IMG/VR virus record: IMGVR_UViG_3300009790_000002
Span: 1-29,323 of that record
Source of the DNA: a virus
Reading direction: 5' to 3' (one strand)
DNA: 29,323 nucleotides
Part shown: positions 5,950 through 13,843 of the stretch, piece after piece
Layout: each line of letters opens with the position of its first letter
How positions within the stretch are numbered: the first letter of the stretch is position 1
Position numbers and translations under genes: made by a program
Notes under the pieces: generated by a model
What the model saw: the letters and a program-made list of their open reading frames with translations, nothing else
The model's database searches: none
What the model was told of the DNA's origin: nothing

Positions 5950-6101
5950 ATATATAAGATTAAATTAAACAATAAAATAAAAACAAAATTAGCCACAACA
6001 TAAGATAAAAAAAATATAGCTAGAATTTCATAAGCAAATCTTTTCTTTAATTTTTGTTGTTTCTCTATTCTATTTAGAATTTCTAAATTTCTAGTATTCA
6101 T
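5946..6101 (-). CDS. Small membrane protein (51 aa), cassette gene
   Basis: ATG at 6101 gives MNTRNLEILNRIEKQQKLKK, a charged amphipathic N-terminus, followed by one strong hydrophobic helix (about residues 27-50, FLSYVVANFVFILLFNLILY). The frame is open upstream to 6179, but that start would overlap the preceding gene by 47 nt, so 6101 is preferred. The stop TGA overlaps the next ATG. It pairs with the 50-aa membrane protein, suggesting that they act together. Function unknown. Confidence 0.55.
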   Translation of the reverse strand: MNTRNLEILNRIEKQQKLKKRFAYEILAIFFLSYVVANFVFILLFNLILYI

Positions 6102-6132
6102 ATAAATTAAATTAGTTATACAATAAGAAGAT

Positions 6133-6342
6133 CTAATTATCAATAACTCTACAGATTTCAAAAGGATTTTTTTTATCAAAATCTAAATCCTCTATAAAAT
6201 TTTCTGCTAATTGCCTACTATTAAAAAGTCTAGCTTTATTGAACTTATCAGACCATTCTTTTTTTTTAGTTAAAAAGAGCTGAGGCTCTTTATACACAAC
6301 AAAGAAAACTAATTCTTTATTAATTTTTATTTTGCTTTTCAT
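6133..6342 (-). CDS. WS-FNKA family small protein, copy B (69 aa)
   Basis: Begins MKSKIKINKELVFFVVYKEPQ. The middle, LTKKKEWSDKFNKARLFNS followed by AENFI, matches the neighbouring 85-aa protein at many positions (K.P..LT...WS..FNKA..FNS...AE..I..L). The two genes are therefore tandem paralogues, this copy lacking the last 15-20 residues. Soluble, mixed strand and helix pattern. No known domain is recognised. Confidence 0.65.
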   Translation of the reverse strand: MKSKIKINKELVFFVVYKEPQLFLTKKKEWSDKFNKARLFNSRQLAENFIEDLDFDKKNPFEICRVIDN

Positions 6343-6353
6343 TATTTAATTTG

Positions 6354-6611
6354 TTATGTTACCTCTGATCTGTATTCTATATGATAATTATTCTTATAAA
6401 TGCATACATCCCAGACAGTTCTAATATTTGCCTTTCTTAATTTTAAAGTTCTTATTTTTTCTTCTGCCTCTGATTTAGAATTAAAATCATGAGCTTTATT
6501 AAAGTTACTGGACCATTTATTATTTTCTGTTAAGTATTCTGGTCCTTTTGTTATGATGAAATAATTAATGTCTTTTATTTCTTTTATTGTATCATCTAAG
6601 TAATTGTCCAT
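6354..6611 (-). CDS. WS-FNKA family small protein, copy A (85 aa)
   Basis: Begins MDNYLDDTIKEIKDINYFIIT, followed by KGPEYLTENNKWSSNFNKAHDFNS and an EAEEKIRTLKLRKA helix, then VWDVCIYKNNYHIEYRSEVT. It is a paralogue of the next gene downstream (6133-6342), sharing the WS..FNKA..FNS core. The pattern strand-WS-helix resembles short phage proteins of unknown function. ATG at 6611 follows an 11-nt gap from the previous gene. Confidence 0.65.
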   Translation of the reverse strand: MDNYLDDTIKEIKDINYFIITKGPEYLTENNKWSSNFNKAHDFNSKSEAEEKIRTLKLRKANIRTVWDVCIYKNNYHIEYRSEVT

Positions 6612-6622
6612 TTTTGTTTTTT

Positions 6623-6895
6623 TTATTCTACTAAATTTTTTTCCGTTAAATTATATTTATCTAAAACTGCTTCTAGCTTTTTATATATTTTTTTATACTT
6701 ACCCTCTACATGAATACAGCTTCCATTTAAAGAAATATACCAGCCTTTAAAAACTATTGATACATCACTACCTAAACTCCAGAGATCATTCATCCATTGT
6801 AGTTGTACTTTGTTTTCTCCATCCTCCCACTCTATAATATTAGGGAGGGAGGAAGTTTTTAAAAATTCCATTTGATCTTTTATAATTTTTCTCAT
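6623..6895 (-). CDS. Hypothetical protein, cassette gene (90 aa)
   Basis: Starts MRKIIKDQMEFLKTSSLPN at 6895, overlapping the stop of the upstream gene by 4 nt (ATGA). The middle is strand-rich with several Trp (IIEWEDGENKVQLQWMNDLWSLG, FKGWYISLNG), ending in a helical KKIYKKLEAVLDKYNLTEKN. No signal peptide or membrane span. I do not recognise the family. Translation is supported by coupling and normal codon use for this genome. Confidence 0.6.
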   Translation of the reverse strand: MRKIIKDQMEFLKTSSLPNIIEWEDGENKVQLQWMNDLWSLGSDVSIVFKGWYISLNGSCIHVEGKYKKIYKKLEAVLDKYNLTEKNLVE

Positions 6896-7191
6896 AAATA
6901 TTTAGAATAGCCTGAAGATCTAGGGAGGAAGTTTTTTTCTTTATTTACAAGCCCAATAATATCATGAGTAAGAACATCTCTTATAAGACCATAAGAATCA
7001 TTTACATTTAATGCTTTTTGATTTTCTATATACCTTACAAATCCTAAAAGATCTTTTTGAGTTTCTTCTTTTGATGAATTTATTAAGTGATTAAATATAA
7101 CATGAACTACATTACTAGTTTCACAATATTTTTTATAAACCCTTAAAACTTGAATAGCTAAAGGAGGTTCTTTTGTTTTATTTGTTTCCAT
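6892..7191 (-). CDS. Hypothetical protein, first main gene of the cassette (99 aa)
   Basis: Starts METNKTKEPPLAIQVLRVYKK, mainly helical with SKEETQKDLLGFVRYIENQK and LIRDVLTHDIIGLVNKEKN. It ends LPRSSGYSKYL, with its stop overlapping the next ATG. It is preceded by a 5' leader of about 160 nt and a well-formed promoter at 7362-7393. No family is recognised; the small helical form would suit a protein-binding inhibitor or regulator, which is only a guess. Confidence 0.6.
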   Translation of the reverse strand: METNKTKEPPLAIQVLRVYKKYCETSNVVHVIFNHLINSSKEETQKDLLGFVRYIENQKALNVNDSYGLIRDVLTHDIIGLVNKEKNFLPRSSGYSKYL

Positions 7192-7355
7192 TTTTTTTTG
7201 TTTTAATTATAGGTCTTTTAATTTGTCTGTGAGTAGGTGCGACCATTTTACACCCTTTTATAATTTATAGGATTATTCCTTTGTAGTATTTAAGCTAGGT
7301 AACTCTGACCTTTTACTCATTTTCCTTTAGTTAATTAATAACTTTGCTATCAACT
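7192..7355 (-). other. Leader region of the cassette with two possible mini-ORFs
   Basis: No gene of usual length lies between 7192 and 7484. On the minus strand the presumed transcript from about 7355 first meets a 15-codon ORF (ATG at 7320, MSKRSELPSLNTTKE, TAA at 7273), then a 22-codon basic ORF (ATG at 7246, MVAPTHRQIKRPIIKTKKNGNK, ending 7178) that overlaps the next gene's start by 14 nt. Either could be a leader peptide; neither is proven. Confidence 0.3.
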
Positions 7356-7361
7356 ACAAAA

Positions 7362-7393
7362 CAAACTTATAATAAATTTTTAAATATACCAAA
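7362..7393 (-). promoter_or_regulatory. Bacteroidota-type promoter of the cassette
   Basis: Minus-strand TTTG (7393-7390), a 20-nt spacer, then TAAGTTTG (7369-7362). This fits the Bacteroidota -33 TTTG / -7 TAnnTTTG arrangement, the only site here with both boxes well placed. It lies between the capsid terminator and the cassette genes. Confidence 0.7.
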
Positions 7394-7431
7394 CTTTTTT
7401 TATAAAATATTAAAATATTTTTTATCTATAT

Positions 7432-7460
7432 AAAAAAAAAGAGGACCTAAAAAGATCCTC
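7432..7460 (-). terminator. Rho-independent terminator after the major capsid gene
   Basis: Minus-strand stem GAGGA(T)CT with AG(G)TCCTC, 5 bp plus 2 bp around one mismatch, 4-nt loop, followed by nine T. It begins 24 nt beyond the capsid stop at 7485 and ends the head operon. Confidence 0.8.
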
Positions 7461-7484
7461 CTTTTAACTAATTTACTCTAAACC

Positions 7485-8696
7485 TTATGAAGTCTCTAGA
7501 GCTGTTTTAGCTGTGCTAAATGTCCCCTGAATAATTGCATTGGGCGCATATATAGCTAGTCCGCCTCTAAGTTGAGCACGGCATGTTACAAAGTTGCTTT
7601 GGAAGTTCGTACCATCTTCTCTTGAAAACTCGATAGAGAGATTTTCTCTAATCCAGTATTGACAAGCTGATCTTGAATCCATAACAGCAAACTTACCATT
7701 TGGAACCGCAGTATTAAGAGTAATTGGAACTCCATTTATTGCAGGCTGGATGCCTTGAATAATTTGGTTTCTCAAATACTCATTAGCTGTAGATTTAAGT
7801 AATACGATTTTATGGAAATCCGTAGGATTAACTAAAATAGTATCAGCTTGATAGTTGTTAAGAGCTAACTGGTTTAATGCTACAATTAAAACATCAAACT
7901 CATTAGCTGACTCTACAGACTGATAAAACAAACCTCCGCTAGAAGTAGTGAAAGCAGTTCCTGAAGTTAGGATCCCTTCCATGTTAGGGCTTGATCCATC
8001 TCCGCTCATTAACTCATTATCCTCTACAGATAGAACCTTTCCAGGTACTCTAGCTGCTAAGTAAGAAGATAAACCAGGAGTATCTTGAAGCATCTCGTCA
8101 GTGAGCTTTAAAAAACATCCCACCTTCTCCATCTCAACTGAGGTCGCAGTTACATCGAAGTCCGACTGTCCTAAGGCTGCTCCCTGAGCTTTGGCTGCGC
8201 CATTGTCAGTATAAGCAGACTCTTTAGGGAATCTTACTACTTGTGCATTTGTAGATCCATTAGGAATTAAATTTCTAATGTGAACAGATCTAGAAGGATC
8301 CCATTTGAAATCTTCTATAACTTGCTCTGCTGCTACTACTCCAGTATAAGTATTAGCTATTGTCATATCACTAGACTTCATTTCAAATCTAGCAGCATTA
8401 TGACTGCCTTTTCTCATATTGTCAATAGCTCCATCATTAAAGGCTTTTTCTAATTTACCTTTAAAGTTTAGTTGTGTAGAATTTTCAGCATCTTTTTTTC
8501 TAGCTAATTCTACGTCATCCATCCTTTTAGTTTGTGCATCAAATTTAGATACAAACTCTTCAGATAGATTTTTAATTTCTGCTTTAAGAATAGAATCATA
8601 TTCATTCTTTGCATTGTCTTTAATCTGACCTGCTGCCTTTTCAATTCTCTCATCTACTAAGTTGCCGATCTGATCTAAGTGCTTATTATCATTCAT
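7485..8696 (-). CDS. Major capsid protein, HK97 fold
   Basis: 403 aa. Residues about 1-80 are charged and helical (KNEYDSILKAEIKNLSEEFVSKFDAQTKRMDD), as expected for the scaffolding delta-domain removed by the prohead protease. The mature part has typical features of the HK97 major capsid family, including DFKWDPSR, FPKESAYTDNGAAKAQGAALGQSDF, LKLTDEMLQDTPGLSSYL, LMSGDGSSPNMEGIL and ADTILVNPTDFHKI. It directly follows the S78 protease (ATGA overlap) and ends the head operon before a terminator. Confidence 0.95.
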   Translation of the reverse strand: MNDNKHLDQIGNLVDERIEKAAGQIKDNAKNEYDSILKAEIKNLSEEFVSKFDAQTKRMDDVELARKKDAENSTQLNFKGKLEKAFNDGAIDNMRKGSHNAARFEMKSSDMTIANTYTGVVAAEQVIEDFKWDPSRSVHIRNLIPNGSTNAQVVRFPKESAYTDNGAAKAQGAALGQSDFDVTATSVEMEKVGCFLKLTDEMLQDTPGLSSYLAARVPGKVLSVEDNELMSGDGSSPNMEGILTSGTAFTTSSGGLFYQSVESANEFDVLIVALNQLALNNYQADTILVNPTDFHKIVLLKSTANEYLRNQIIQGIQPAINGVPITLNTAVPNGKFAVMDSRSACQYWIRENLSIEFSREDGTNFQSNFVTCRAQLRGGLAIYAPNAIIQGTFSTAKTALETS

Positions 8697-9391
8697 CTTT
8701 TTGAATTTAAATAGTTAAAAATAGTTTTATAATAATCATCCTCATTTTCTTTTACTACTATCGGCTCTGTGATTTCTATTTCTTTCGGCAAAGTGATTAA
8801 ATCTGAGTAAAGTTTTTTGAGTTTAAATATTTCAGATTCAATAGCAAAACCTAAATCATCTGAGATATTTCCTTTTCTAAGTAACTTAGCTAAATTATCA
8901 TAACGCTTTAAAATACTTTCTTTTTTATTTCCTTTAAAGTCTATTATTTTAGCTTCGTCATTTGCTGCTAAAGTTACACAAGAGATCTCATAGAGTTTAC
9001 ACTCAAAAATCTCTCTTTGTCCTTCTGCATTAATTTCTTTTCTTATAGGCATAATTCCTACTGAATTTTCTGTAATTATTCCAGTCTTAATTAATTCCAT
9101 AACATCTTTTCCTAGAGTAGTCTTAGCTATTTGTGCCTCAAATACTAATCCTTTTTGATCTTCCTCTAGATTTAATATTTTACCTATAGGCTTGTCCATC
9201 TCATGCTGGTATAAGTACTTAACTCTATTTCCGTTTTCTGAAACTGTTTTTAAATAGGATCCTTTCCTAATTATATCATTATCAGAATCTATATTATCAA
9301 ATACAGAAGCATAGCCTTTAATAATTCCAGCTTTATCATCTGCATCTACTAGCTCACCAACTGGCGCTCTTTTAAATAAAATATTTTTCAT
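8693..9391 (-). CDS. Prohead protease, HK97/S78 family
   Basis: 232 aa. IIKGYASVFDNIDSDNDIIRKGSY, LYQHEMDKPIG (catalytic His near 63), TENSVGI (Ser near 110) and YEISCVTLAANDEAKI form the standard S78 signature. It cuts the capsid delta-domain during maturation. The extra C-terminal part (about residues 160-232) is acidic, helical and low in similarity. Its ATG at 9391 is only 5 nt from a TATCTTTG box, and its TGA overlaps the capsid ATG, so the two are co-translated. Confidence 0.93.
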   Translation of the reverse strand: MKNILFKRAPVGELVDADDKAGIIKGYASVFDNIDSDNDIIRKGSYLKTVSENGNRVKYLYQHEMDKPIGKILNLEEDQKGLVFEAQIAKTTLGKDVMELIKTGIITENSVGIMPIRKEINAEGQREIFECKLYEISCVTLAANDEAKIIDFKGNKKESILKRYDNLAKLLRKGNISDDLGFAIESEIFKLKKLYSDLITLPKEIEITEPIVVKENEDDYYKTIFNYLNSKR

Positions 9392-9395
9392 ATTA

Positions 9396-9403
9396 CAAAG
9401 ATA
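9396..9403 (-). promoter_or_regulatory. TAnnTTTG box before prohead protease
   Basis: TATCTTTG followed by TA on the minus strand, 5 nt from the ATG at 9391. The box has a canonical form, but a transcript from it would be nearly leaderless. Confidence 0.4.
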
Positions 9404-9446
9404 TTAATTTTTATTTTTTTTATGTTATATATAATTACTATTAATT

Positions 9447-10337
9447 TTATAAATCTCTACTAACTGAAACTCCTCCAGTAATACCAGTTAAAGTTACATC
9501 ATCTCTTACCTCAGCATCTTCTTTAGGATAAACTGCTATAGTACATCTACAGTTAATTACATTAGAGGCAGAGGCTCCTAAAGATGTATCTCCTGGATGT
9601 TTCATTTTTTCTGGACCTCTAACAGTAGGAACCATAAATACATCATTATAATCTACTACTACACCATTCATCACTACATGATCCGCCTGATCTCTATTAG
9701 CAAATCTTCTGGTCCTAGAATCTCCTGAGCTAATCCATTCTTTTACTAAAGAATTTTCTCCATAAATATCAGTCGCAGCTTTCATAGTTCCTTTATTAGC
9801 CGCAGAAGTTGCTTCAGTTCTTACAATTCTCTCAGCTTGATAAGCAGAAACTTTATCAAATCTATTCTTTAGTATTCGCCCTTGTTGTTCTGCTCCTAAT
9901 TGTTGAAAGTCAGGATCTCTAAATAATCTTCCTATATTTTTTCTCAGCTCCTGCTTTGCAGTTGCTTTAATTATTTCTACTTTCTTTGCTGCCTCCAATT
10001 CTCCAAATCTAGAAAATTCTCTTTGCCATGTAGTTTCATCTCCATTATTTTTTGGCATTAAATCACTACTGTTTTTAGAATACCATTTAGCAAAATGTAA
10101 TCCTACATTAATATAAAGATCTATATAAAGTTCTTTTAGATCTACTAATTTAAAAAGAGCAACAAACCCAGACTCAGAAGAAGTATTTAAATATATATTT
10201 ACTCCCTCACTATATTGATTAAATAAATATTTTTTGAATCTAGAAACTTCTTTTTTTTCTACTTTATCTAATTGCTCTGTAAATAATTCAGACCAATTAT
10301 CTTTTAAGTTTTTTCTTTTTGTTTCTATAAGCAGCAT
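9447..10337 (-). CDS. Head morphogenesis protein, Mu F / SPP1 gp7 family
   Basis: 296 aa. The diagnostic part is ERIVRTEATSAANKGTMKAA in the middle and the later SGDSRTRRFANRDQADHVVMNG, HPGDTSLGASASNVINCRCTIAVYP. This is the Phage_Mu_F minor head domain, found beside portals and thought to act in head assembly or DNA passage. The N-terminal 130 residues are helical and charged. ATG at 10337 overlaps the portal stop (TAATG), which implies coupled translation in the packaging and head operon. Confidence 0.88.
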   Translation of the reverse strand: MLLIETKRKNLKDNWSELFTEQLDKVEKKEVSRFKKYLFNQYSEGVNIYLNTSSESGFVALFKLVDLKELYIDLYINVGLHFAKWYSKNSSDLMPKNNGDETTWQREFSRFGELEAAKKVEIIKATAKQELRKNIGRLFRDPDFQQLGAEQQGRILKNRFDKVSAYQAERIVRTEATSAANKGTMKAATDIYGENSLVKEWISSGDSRTRRFANRDQADHVVMNGVVVDYNDVFMVPTVRGPEKMKHPGDTSLGASASNVINCRCTIAVYPKEDAEVRDDVTLTGITGGVSVSRDL

Positions 10338-12295
10338 TAGTCATCTTTATTAACTGATTTATTCTGCTCTACAAAAGATAACATAGCAGCACCTCCAAAA
10401 GCATTATACATAATATAATCTTTATCTTTATATGGTTTGCCTTTAAATTTATCTTTTATTATAACGCTTTCTTTATTTTTTGTTAAAAACAAATAAATTT
10501 TATTTACATCATCCTGAGTTAAAGAATCTCTTTTAGCTAATTGTTCTGCTCTGGTCCATCCTTCTTTAGTTCCTACTTTACCTTTTAATTTATATTTTTC
10601 ATTCCACTCCAAAACTCTTTTAGCATTATTAGTAACAGTCTGAGGATAATTATTATATATCTTTTCAGATTCTTTGCTAACAAATTCCTGCTCTTCATTA
10701 TTATTATCTTCTTCATTTACTTGCTCATTTATAGATCTATAATATTCGTCTAATCTATTTTCTTTTGCTGCCTCATATTCCTCATGAGTTTTAAATGGCA
10801 TATAAACAGTAAACCCATCAAATAAATGTTCATGGTAAGATCCATCTCCTCCCATTTCAATACATCTCTCTTTAGCTTCTCTGATAGTAGTATATACATC
10901 ATTCATTCCAGCTACTTCTCTTTTCTGGTTTCTTTGATCCTCAAATAATTTAGATATATCTTCAGTTCCTATCTCTCCTTTTAATGGTAGTAAGCTTGAA
11001 GGTATATAATACTCATTCATGTTTTCATTCTCTTTATCTTGCCCATAGTTCATAGCTGCTCTTTTTTCATTAGGAGTTAGCCACCAGCTCTGACTCATTT
11101 GAGTTACTATTTTCTCTGTTTCCTCCTGAAGTTCTGGAATAGAAATAAAATCAAAATCTATATATAGTTTATTTCCATAAGTTGGAACTAACCATCTATT
11201 TAATTCTTCTCTAATCTTAATTAATTCTGGGATTATACTCATTTGATAAAGTTGCTTTTTAGCTTCCTTTACATTATTATAAGTAGAAGATTCTGTATTA
11301 TTTAAAAGAACAGAAGGAACGCTATAGATATTACATAGATCTTTTATGGAGGCGTTATATTGTTCTATTAAAGATAGATCTGAGGCACTCAGTCCAAAGT
11401 TTACCCATGATAGTTTTTTAGGAGTTATAATAATATCTCCAGCATTGTTAGAACCTTGATAGGTGTTTTTAAATTTATCTTTTAAAGTCTTAGCCTGAGA
11501 TTCTGTTATATCTCCCTCATCACTTACTAGCATACCTCTTGCTGTTTGATTTTGGAGGTATTTAACGCCAGTAGTTAAGCTTTCATTATTCATGTCCATA
11601 GATCTTAAACCAGCTTTTAAAGGCGACATCCCATATAAGTGAGAGCCTGATCCATCATAATAAGGATTAAAATTTTTAATATGACAAACATTATCAGCAT
11701 CTATCTTGTGAGTTCCATTATATTCTAAGCTATAATGGCTTACTGGTTTCATCAAACCAGCGCTGTGAATTTCTACCACCTGACTAGGTAGAACATATAG
11801 CTCCTTAAATTTATTTTGATTTGCTCCTGTTTCTGGAGTTATTCCGTAAATATATCTATTGCCAGTTAAAGCTCCAAAAGCCACTATCTCCTGAATCCAA
11901 CTATTATAGCTTTGAGCTGGGTTTGGTCTTTCTAATAACTCATGTAGCTCAGTATCATCTACCTCTACTAAAGCTCTTTTTTGAACTAATTTAGTATTTA
12001 AAAAAGTTTGGTTATCATAAATTCTAGAACTTAAAGCCTTATATCTTTTGAGTTCATTATTATTTTTTACTTCATATACTTGAAAAGGAATAGAAGAAGC
12101 TGCTTTACTTAATAAATTAACTATTGAGTAAATGGTAGAATTAAATCTATATCCTTTATTAATATAGCTATCATCATTCTCAGTAGAACTGATTAAGTTA
12201 TCTCCAATATATCTATATACTAATTTGTTAAATGCGTCATTTGTTCTCTGGGAACCTTTGGAAAGTAAATTCCTAAATCTATCTAAAAAAGCCAT
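10337..12295 (-). CDS. Portal protein, HK97 type with long C-terminal extension
   Basis: 652 aa from ATG at 12295. Residues about 1-420 fit the HK97-family portal: YSIVNLLSKAASSIPFQVYE, LLERPNPAQSYNSW, GNRYIYGI, PYYDGSGSHLYGMSPLKAG and YSVPSVLLN. The portal forms the ring through which DNA enters the head. The extension has IREAKERCIEMGGDGSYHEH (a motif also seen in other phage head proteins), an Asn/Glu-rich linker (EEDNNNEEQEF) and a final segment KGKVGTKEGWTRAEQLAKRDSL ending YNAFGGAAMLSF, like a small domain occasionally fused to phage portals or proteases. Extension function unknown. Confidence 0.92.
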   Translation of the reverse strand: MAFLDRFRNLLSKGSQRTNDAFNKLVYRYIGDNLISSTENDDSYINKGYRFNSTIYSIVNLLSKAASSIPFQVYEVKNNNELKRYKALSSRIYDNQTFLNTKLVQKRALVEVDDTELHELLERPNPAQSYNSWIQEIVAFGALTGNRYIYGITPETGANQNKFKELYVLPSQVVEIHSAGLMKPVSHYSLEYNGTHKIDADNVCHIKNFNPYYDGSGSHLYGMSPLKAGLRSMDMNNESLTTGVKYLQNQTARGMLVSDEGDITESQAKTLKDKFKNTYQGSNNAGDIIITPKKLSWVNFGLSASDLSLIEQYNASIKDLCNIYSVPSVLLNNTESSTYNNVKEAKKQLYQMSIIPELIKIREELNRWLVPTYGNKLYIDFDFISIPELQEETEKIVTQMSQSWWLTPNEKRAAMNYGQDKENENMNEYYIPSSLLPLKGEIGTEDISKLFEDQRNQKREVAGMNDVYTTIREAKERCIEMGGDGSYHEHLFDGFTVYMPFKTHEEYEAAKENRLDEYYRSINEQVNEEDNNNEEQEFVSKESEKIYNNYPQTVTNNAKRVLEWNEKYKLKGKVGTKEGWTRAEQLAKRDSLTQDDVNKIYLFLTKNKESVIIKDKFKGKPYKDKDYIMYNAFGGAAMLSFVEQNKSVNKDD

Positions 12296-12310
12296 CAATT
12301 AAATTTTATA

Positions 12311-12318
12311 CAAAAATA
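12311..12318 (-). promoter_or_regulatory. TAnnTTTG box before portal
   Basis: TATTTTTG followed by TA on the minus strand, 15 nt upstream of the portal ATG at 12295, within the short gap after the large terminase gene. No clear -33 box. Confidence 0.4.
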
Positions 12319-12322
12319 TAAA

Positions 12323-13507
12323 TTATATTACAAAGAATGATGATCTATTTCCCCAAATAGTATAAGCACAATATCTAAGACTATCTTGAAGATGGTCATT
12401 ATCTTTAATTGGCTTATTTACTATAGTCCCATCTTTTAATTCATCCCAAAGATAATTATAATATTCTTTTTCAAAGTTCTTAGATTCTTTAGATAAATGA
12501 ATATTAAATTCTTTTAAAAAACTTATTCCAGCATTTACAGATCCTCCACCTTTTCTGGATGCTTTAAATATATTTCCATTTTCCTCTAGCATCCTTAATT
12601 CATCTCCACTCTTAGGCTCTGCTGAATCATATACTGCAAATGTTTCTTTATATCCTTTCTCTTTAATGAAATTAGATATATCAGCATTAGTCATTCCTGA
12701 TCTATAGCAAAGCTCATGGACATATAAATTGTCCTTAACTCTTCTTACTTCACAAATAGCAGCAGGATGATTTGTATAACCAAAATCAATACCTAGATAA
12801 ACTTCATCAGTATCAGGGAAATCTTTATAATCTATAAACTTCCAATTATTATAGATTTGTCTTTTAGTAAATACTGCTCTCTGACCTTCTCCAAATACTC
12901 TATAGAAATCCTCATCTTTATCCTTAAAAGATTCTATCTGCCTTTTAATGCTATCAGATAAAAAGTGATTATCTCTATAAGTAGTCACCCATTCATCTTT
13001 TTGATCTTCTGGCAATTCATAAAGCCAACTCTTAACATCTGAAGGATTAAAAGTAAATATTAAAAAATTTTCTGTTCTAATATCTACCTGCCTGAAATCA
13101 TCTTCAGTTAATTCATTTGCCTCCTCTAGTAAAGCTATATGCCTTTTCCTTCCTCTAATCTTCTGGCTCATATCTAAAGAAATAAAAGATAAAATAGATC
13201 CTTTATAAGTAAAAGTATTCTCTGCCTTGTTGTGTTCTCCCTCCCAATAAATATTAGTTTCCTGTAGTATCTGGATCATATCTCTCATAATAGATCCTCT
13301 AAGACTAGGAAGAGTCTTTCTAATAATATCTATTAGCAAAGGTTCTTTTGTTGTTTGTAGTATATATGCCAAATATTGACAACACGCCCAGCTCTTTCCA
13401 CTTCTGGAACCTCCGCTATGAATACGGTATCTTCTATTAGAACGTAACAAATCATAAAACTGCCTATTTAAAAACTGTTCTACTTTTTGGACTCTGCTGG
13501 TTTCCAT
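12323..13507 (-). CDS. terL: Terminase large subunit
   Basis: 394 aa, packaging motor. ATPase: Walker A GGSRSGKS (residues 32-39), Walker B HIALLEEANE (123-132), coupling motif FTFNPSD (151-157). RNase H-like nuclease: GIDFGYTNHP (D241), AVYDSAEP (D294), DNDHLQDSLRY (D371 and D375). The family resembles the PBSX/Terminase_3 group. It overlaps the small terminase by 28 nt. The nuclease makes the cuts for packaging; whether by headful or cos mechanism is not shown, though the circular map fits headful packaging. Confidence 0.96.
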   Translation of the reverse strand: METSRVQKVEQFLNRQFYDLLRSNRRYRIHSGGSRSGKSWACCQYLAYILQTTKEPLLIDIIRKTLPSLRGSIMRDMIQILQETNIYWEGEHNKAENTFTYKGSILSFISLDMSQKIRGRKRHIALLEEANELTEDDFRQVDIRTENFLIFTFNPSDVKSWLYELPEDQKDEWVTTYRDNHFLSDSIKRQIESFKDKDEDFYRVFGEGQRAVFTKRQIYNNWKFIDYKDFPDTDEVYLGIDFGYTNHPAAICEVRRVKDNLYVHELCYRSGMTNADISNFIKEKGYKETFAVYDSAEPKSGDELRMLEENGNIFKASRKGGGSVNAGISFLKEFNIHLSKESKNFEKEYYNYLWDELKDGTIVNKPIKDNDHLQDSLRYCAYTIWGNRSSFFVI

Positions 13508-13842
13508 TCAATTAATGTAGATTCTATTGCGCCTTTGTGTTTGATTTCGGTTCTAGTACCTGATAACCTATGAGCCTCCTCTTCAGAAGCTATCATCTTC
13601 ATGGCTGCAATTTGTAAAGCATTAGATTCTGAATCAATCCAATTAGAAAGCATTTTAGTTTTCTTTCCCACTCTCATCTCTTCCACAGCCTTTTTTATAG
13701 CGTCAGATTCGTGTAGTTTATGATTATAAAAAGTTTCTTTAGAACATGGTAAAAAAGCCACTATATGCTCTATAAACATTAATTTATTCTTTTTAATAGC
13801 ACTTAAAGCCTTTTCTAACAATTCTTCTGTTTTATATGCCAT
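13480..13842 (-). CDS. Terminase small subunit
   Basis: 120 aa. Starts MAYKTEELLEKALSAIKKN, followed by a helix-turn-helix region (FIEHIVAFLPCSKETFYNHKL), then helices that would oligomerise (AVEEMRVGKKTKMLSNWID) and a short tail with ESTLIEWKPAESKK. This is the usual shape of a phage small terminase, which recognises the packaging site and recruits TerL. It overlaps terL by 28 nt and is one base from the preceding small gene. Confidence 0.88.
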   Translation of the reverse strand: MAYKTEELLEKALSAIKKNKLMFIEHIVAFLPCSKETFYNHKLHESDAIKKAVEEMRVGKKTKMLSNWIDSESNALQIAAMKMIASEEEAHRLSGTRTEIKHKGAIESTLIEWKPAESKK

Positions 13843-13843
13843 A

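Noticed and set aside
5946-6179. 77-aa version of the small membrane protein
   Set aside because: The upstream ATG would overlap the preceding gene by 47 nt; the internal ATG at 6101 gives normal spacing and retains the membrane helix.
7192-7484. Possible tRNA or additional gene in the largest non-coding gap
   Set aside because: No cloverleaf or CCA end could be seen; the gap is explained by terminator, promoter and leader.
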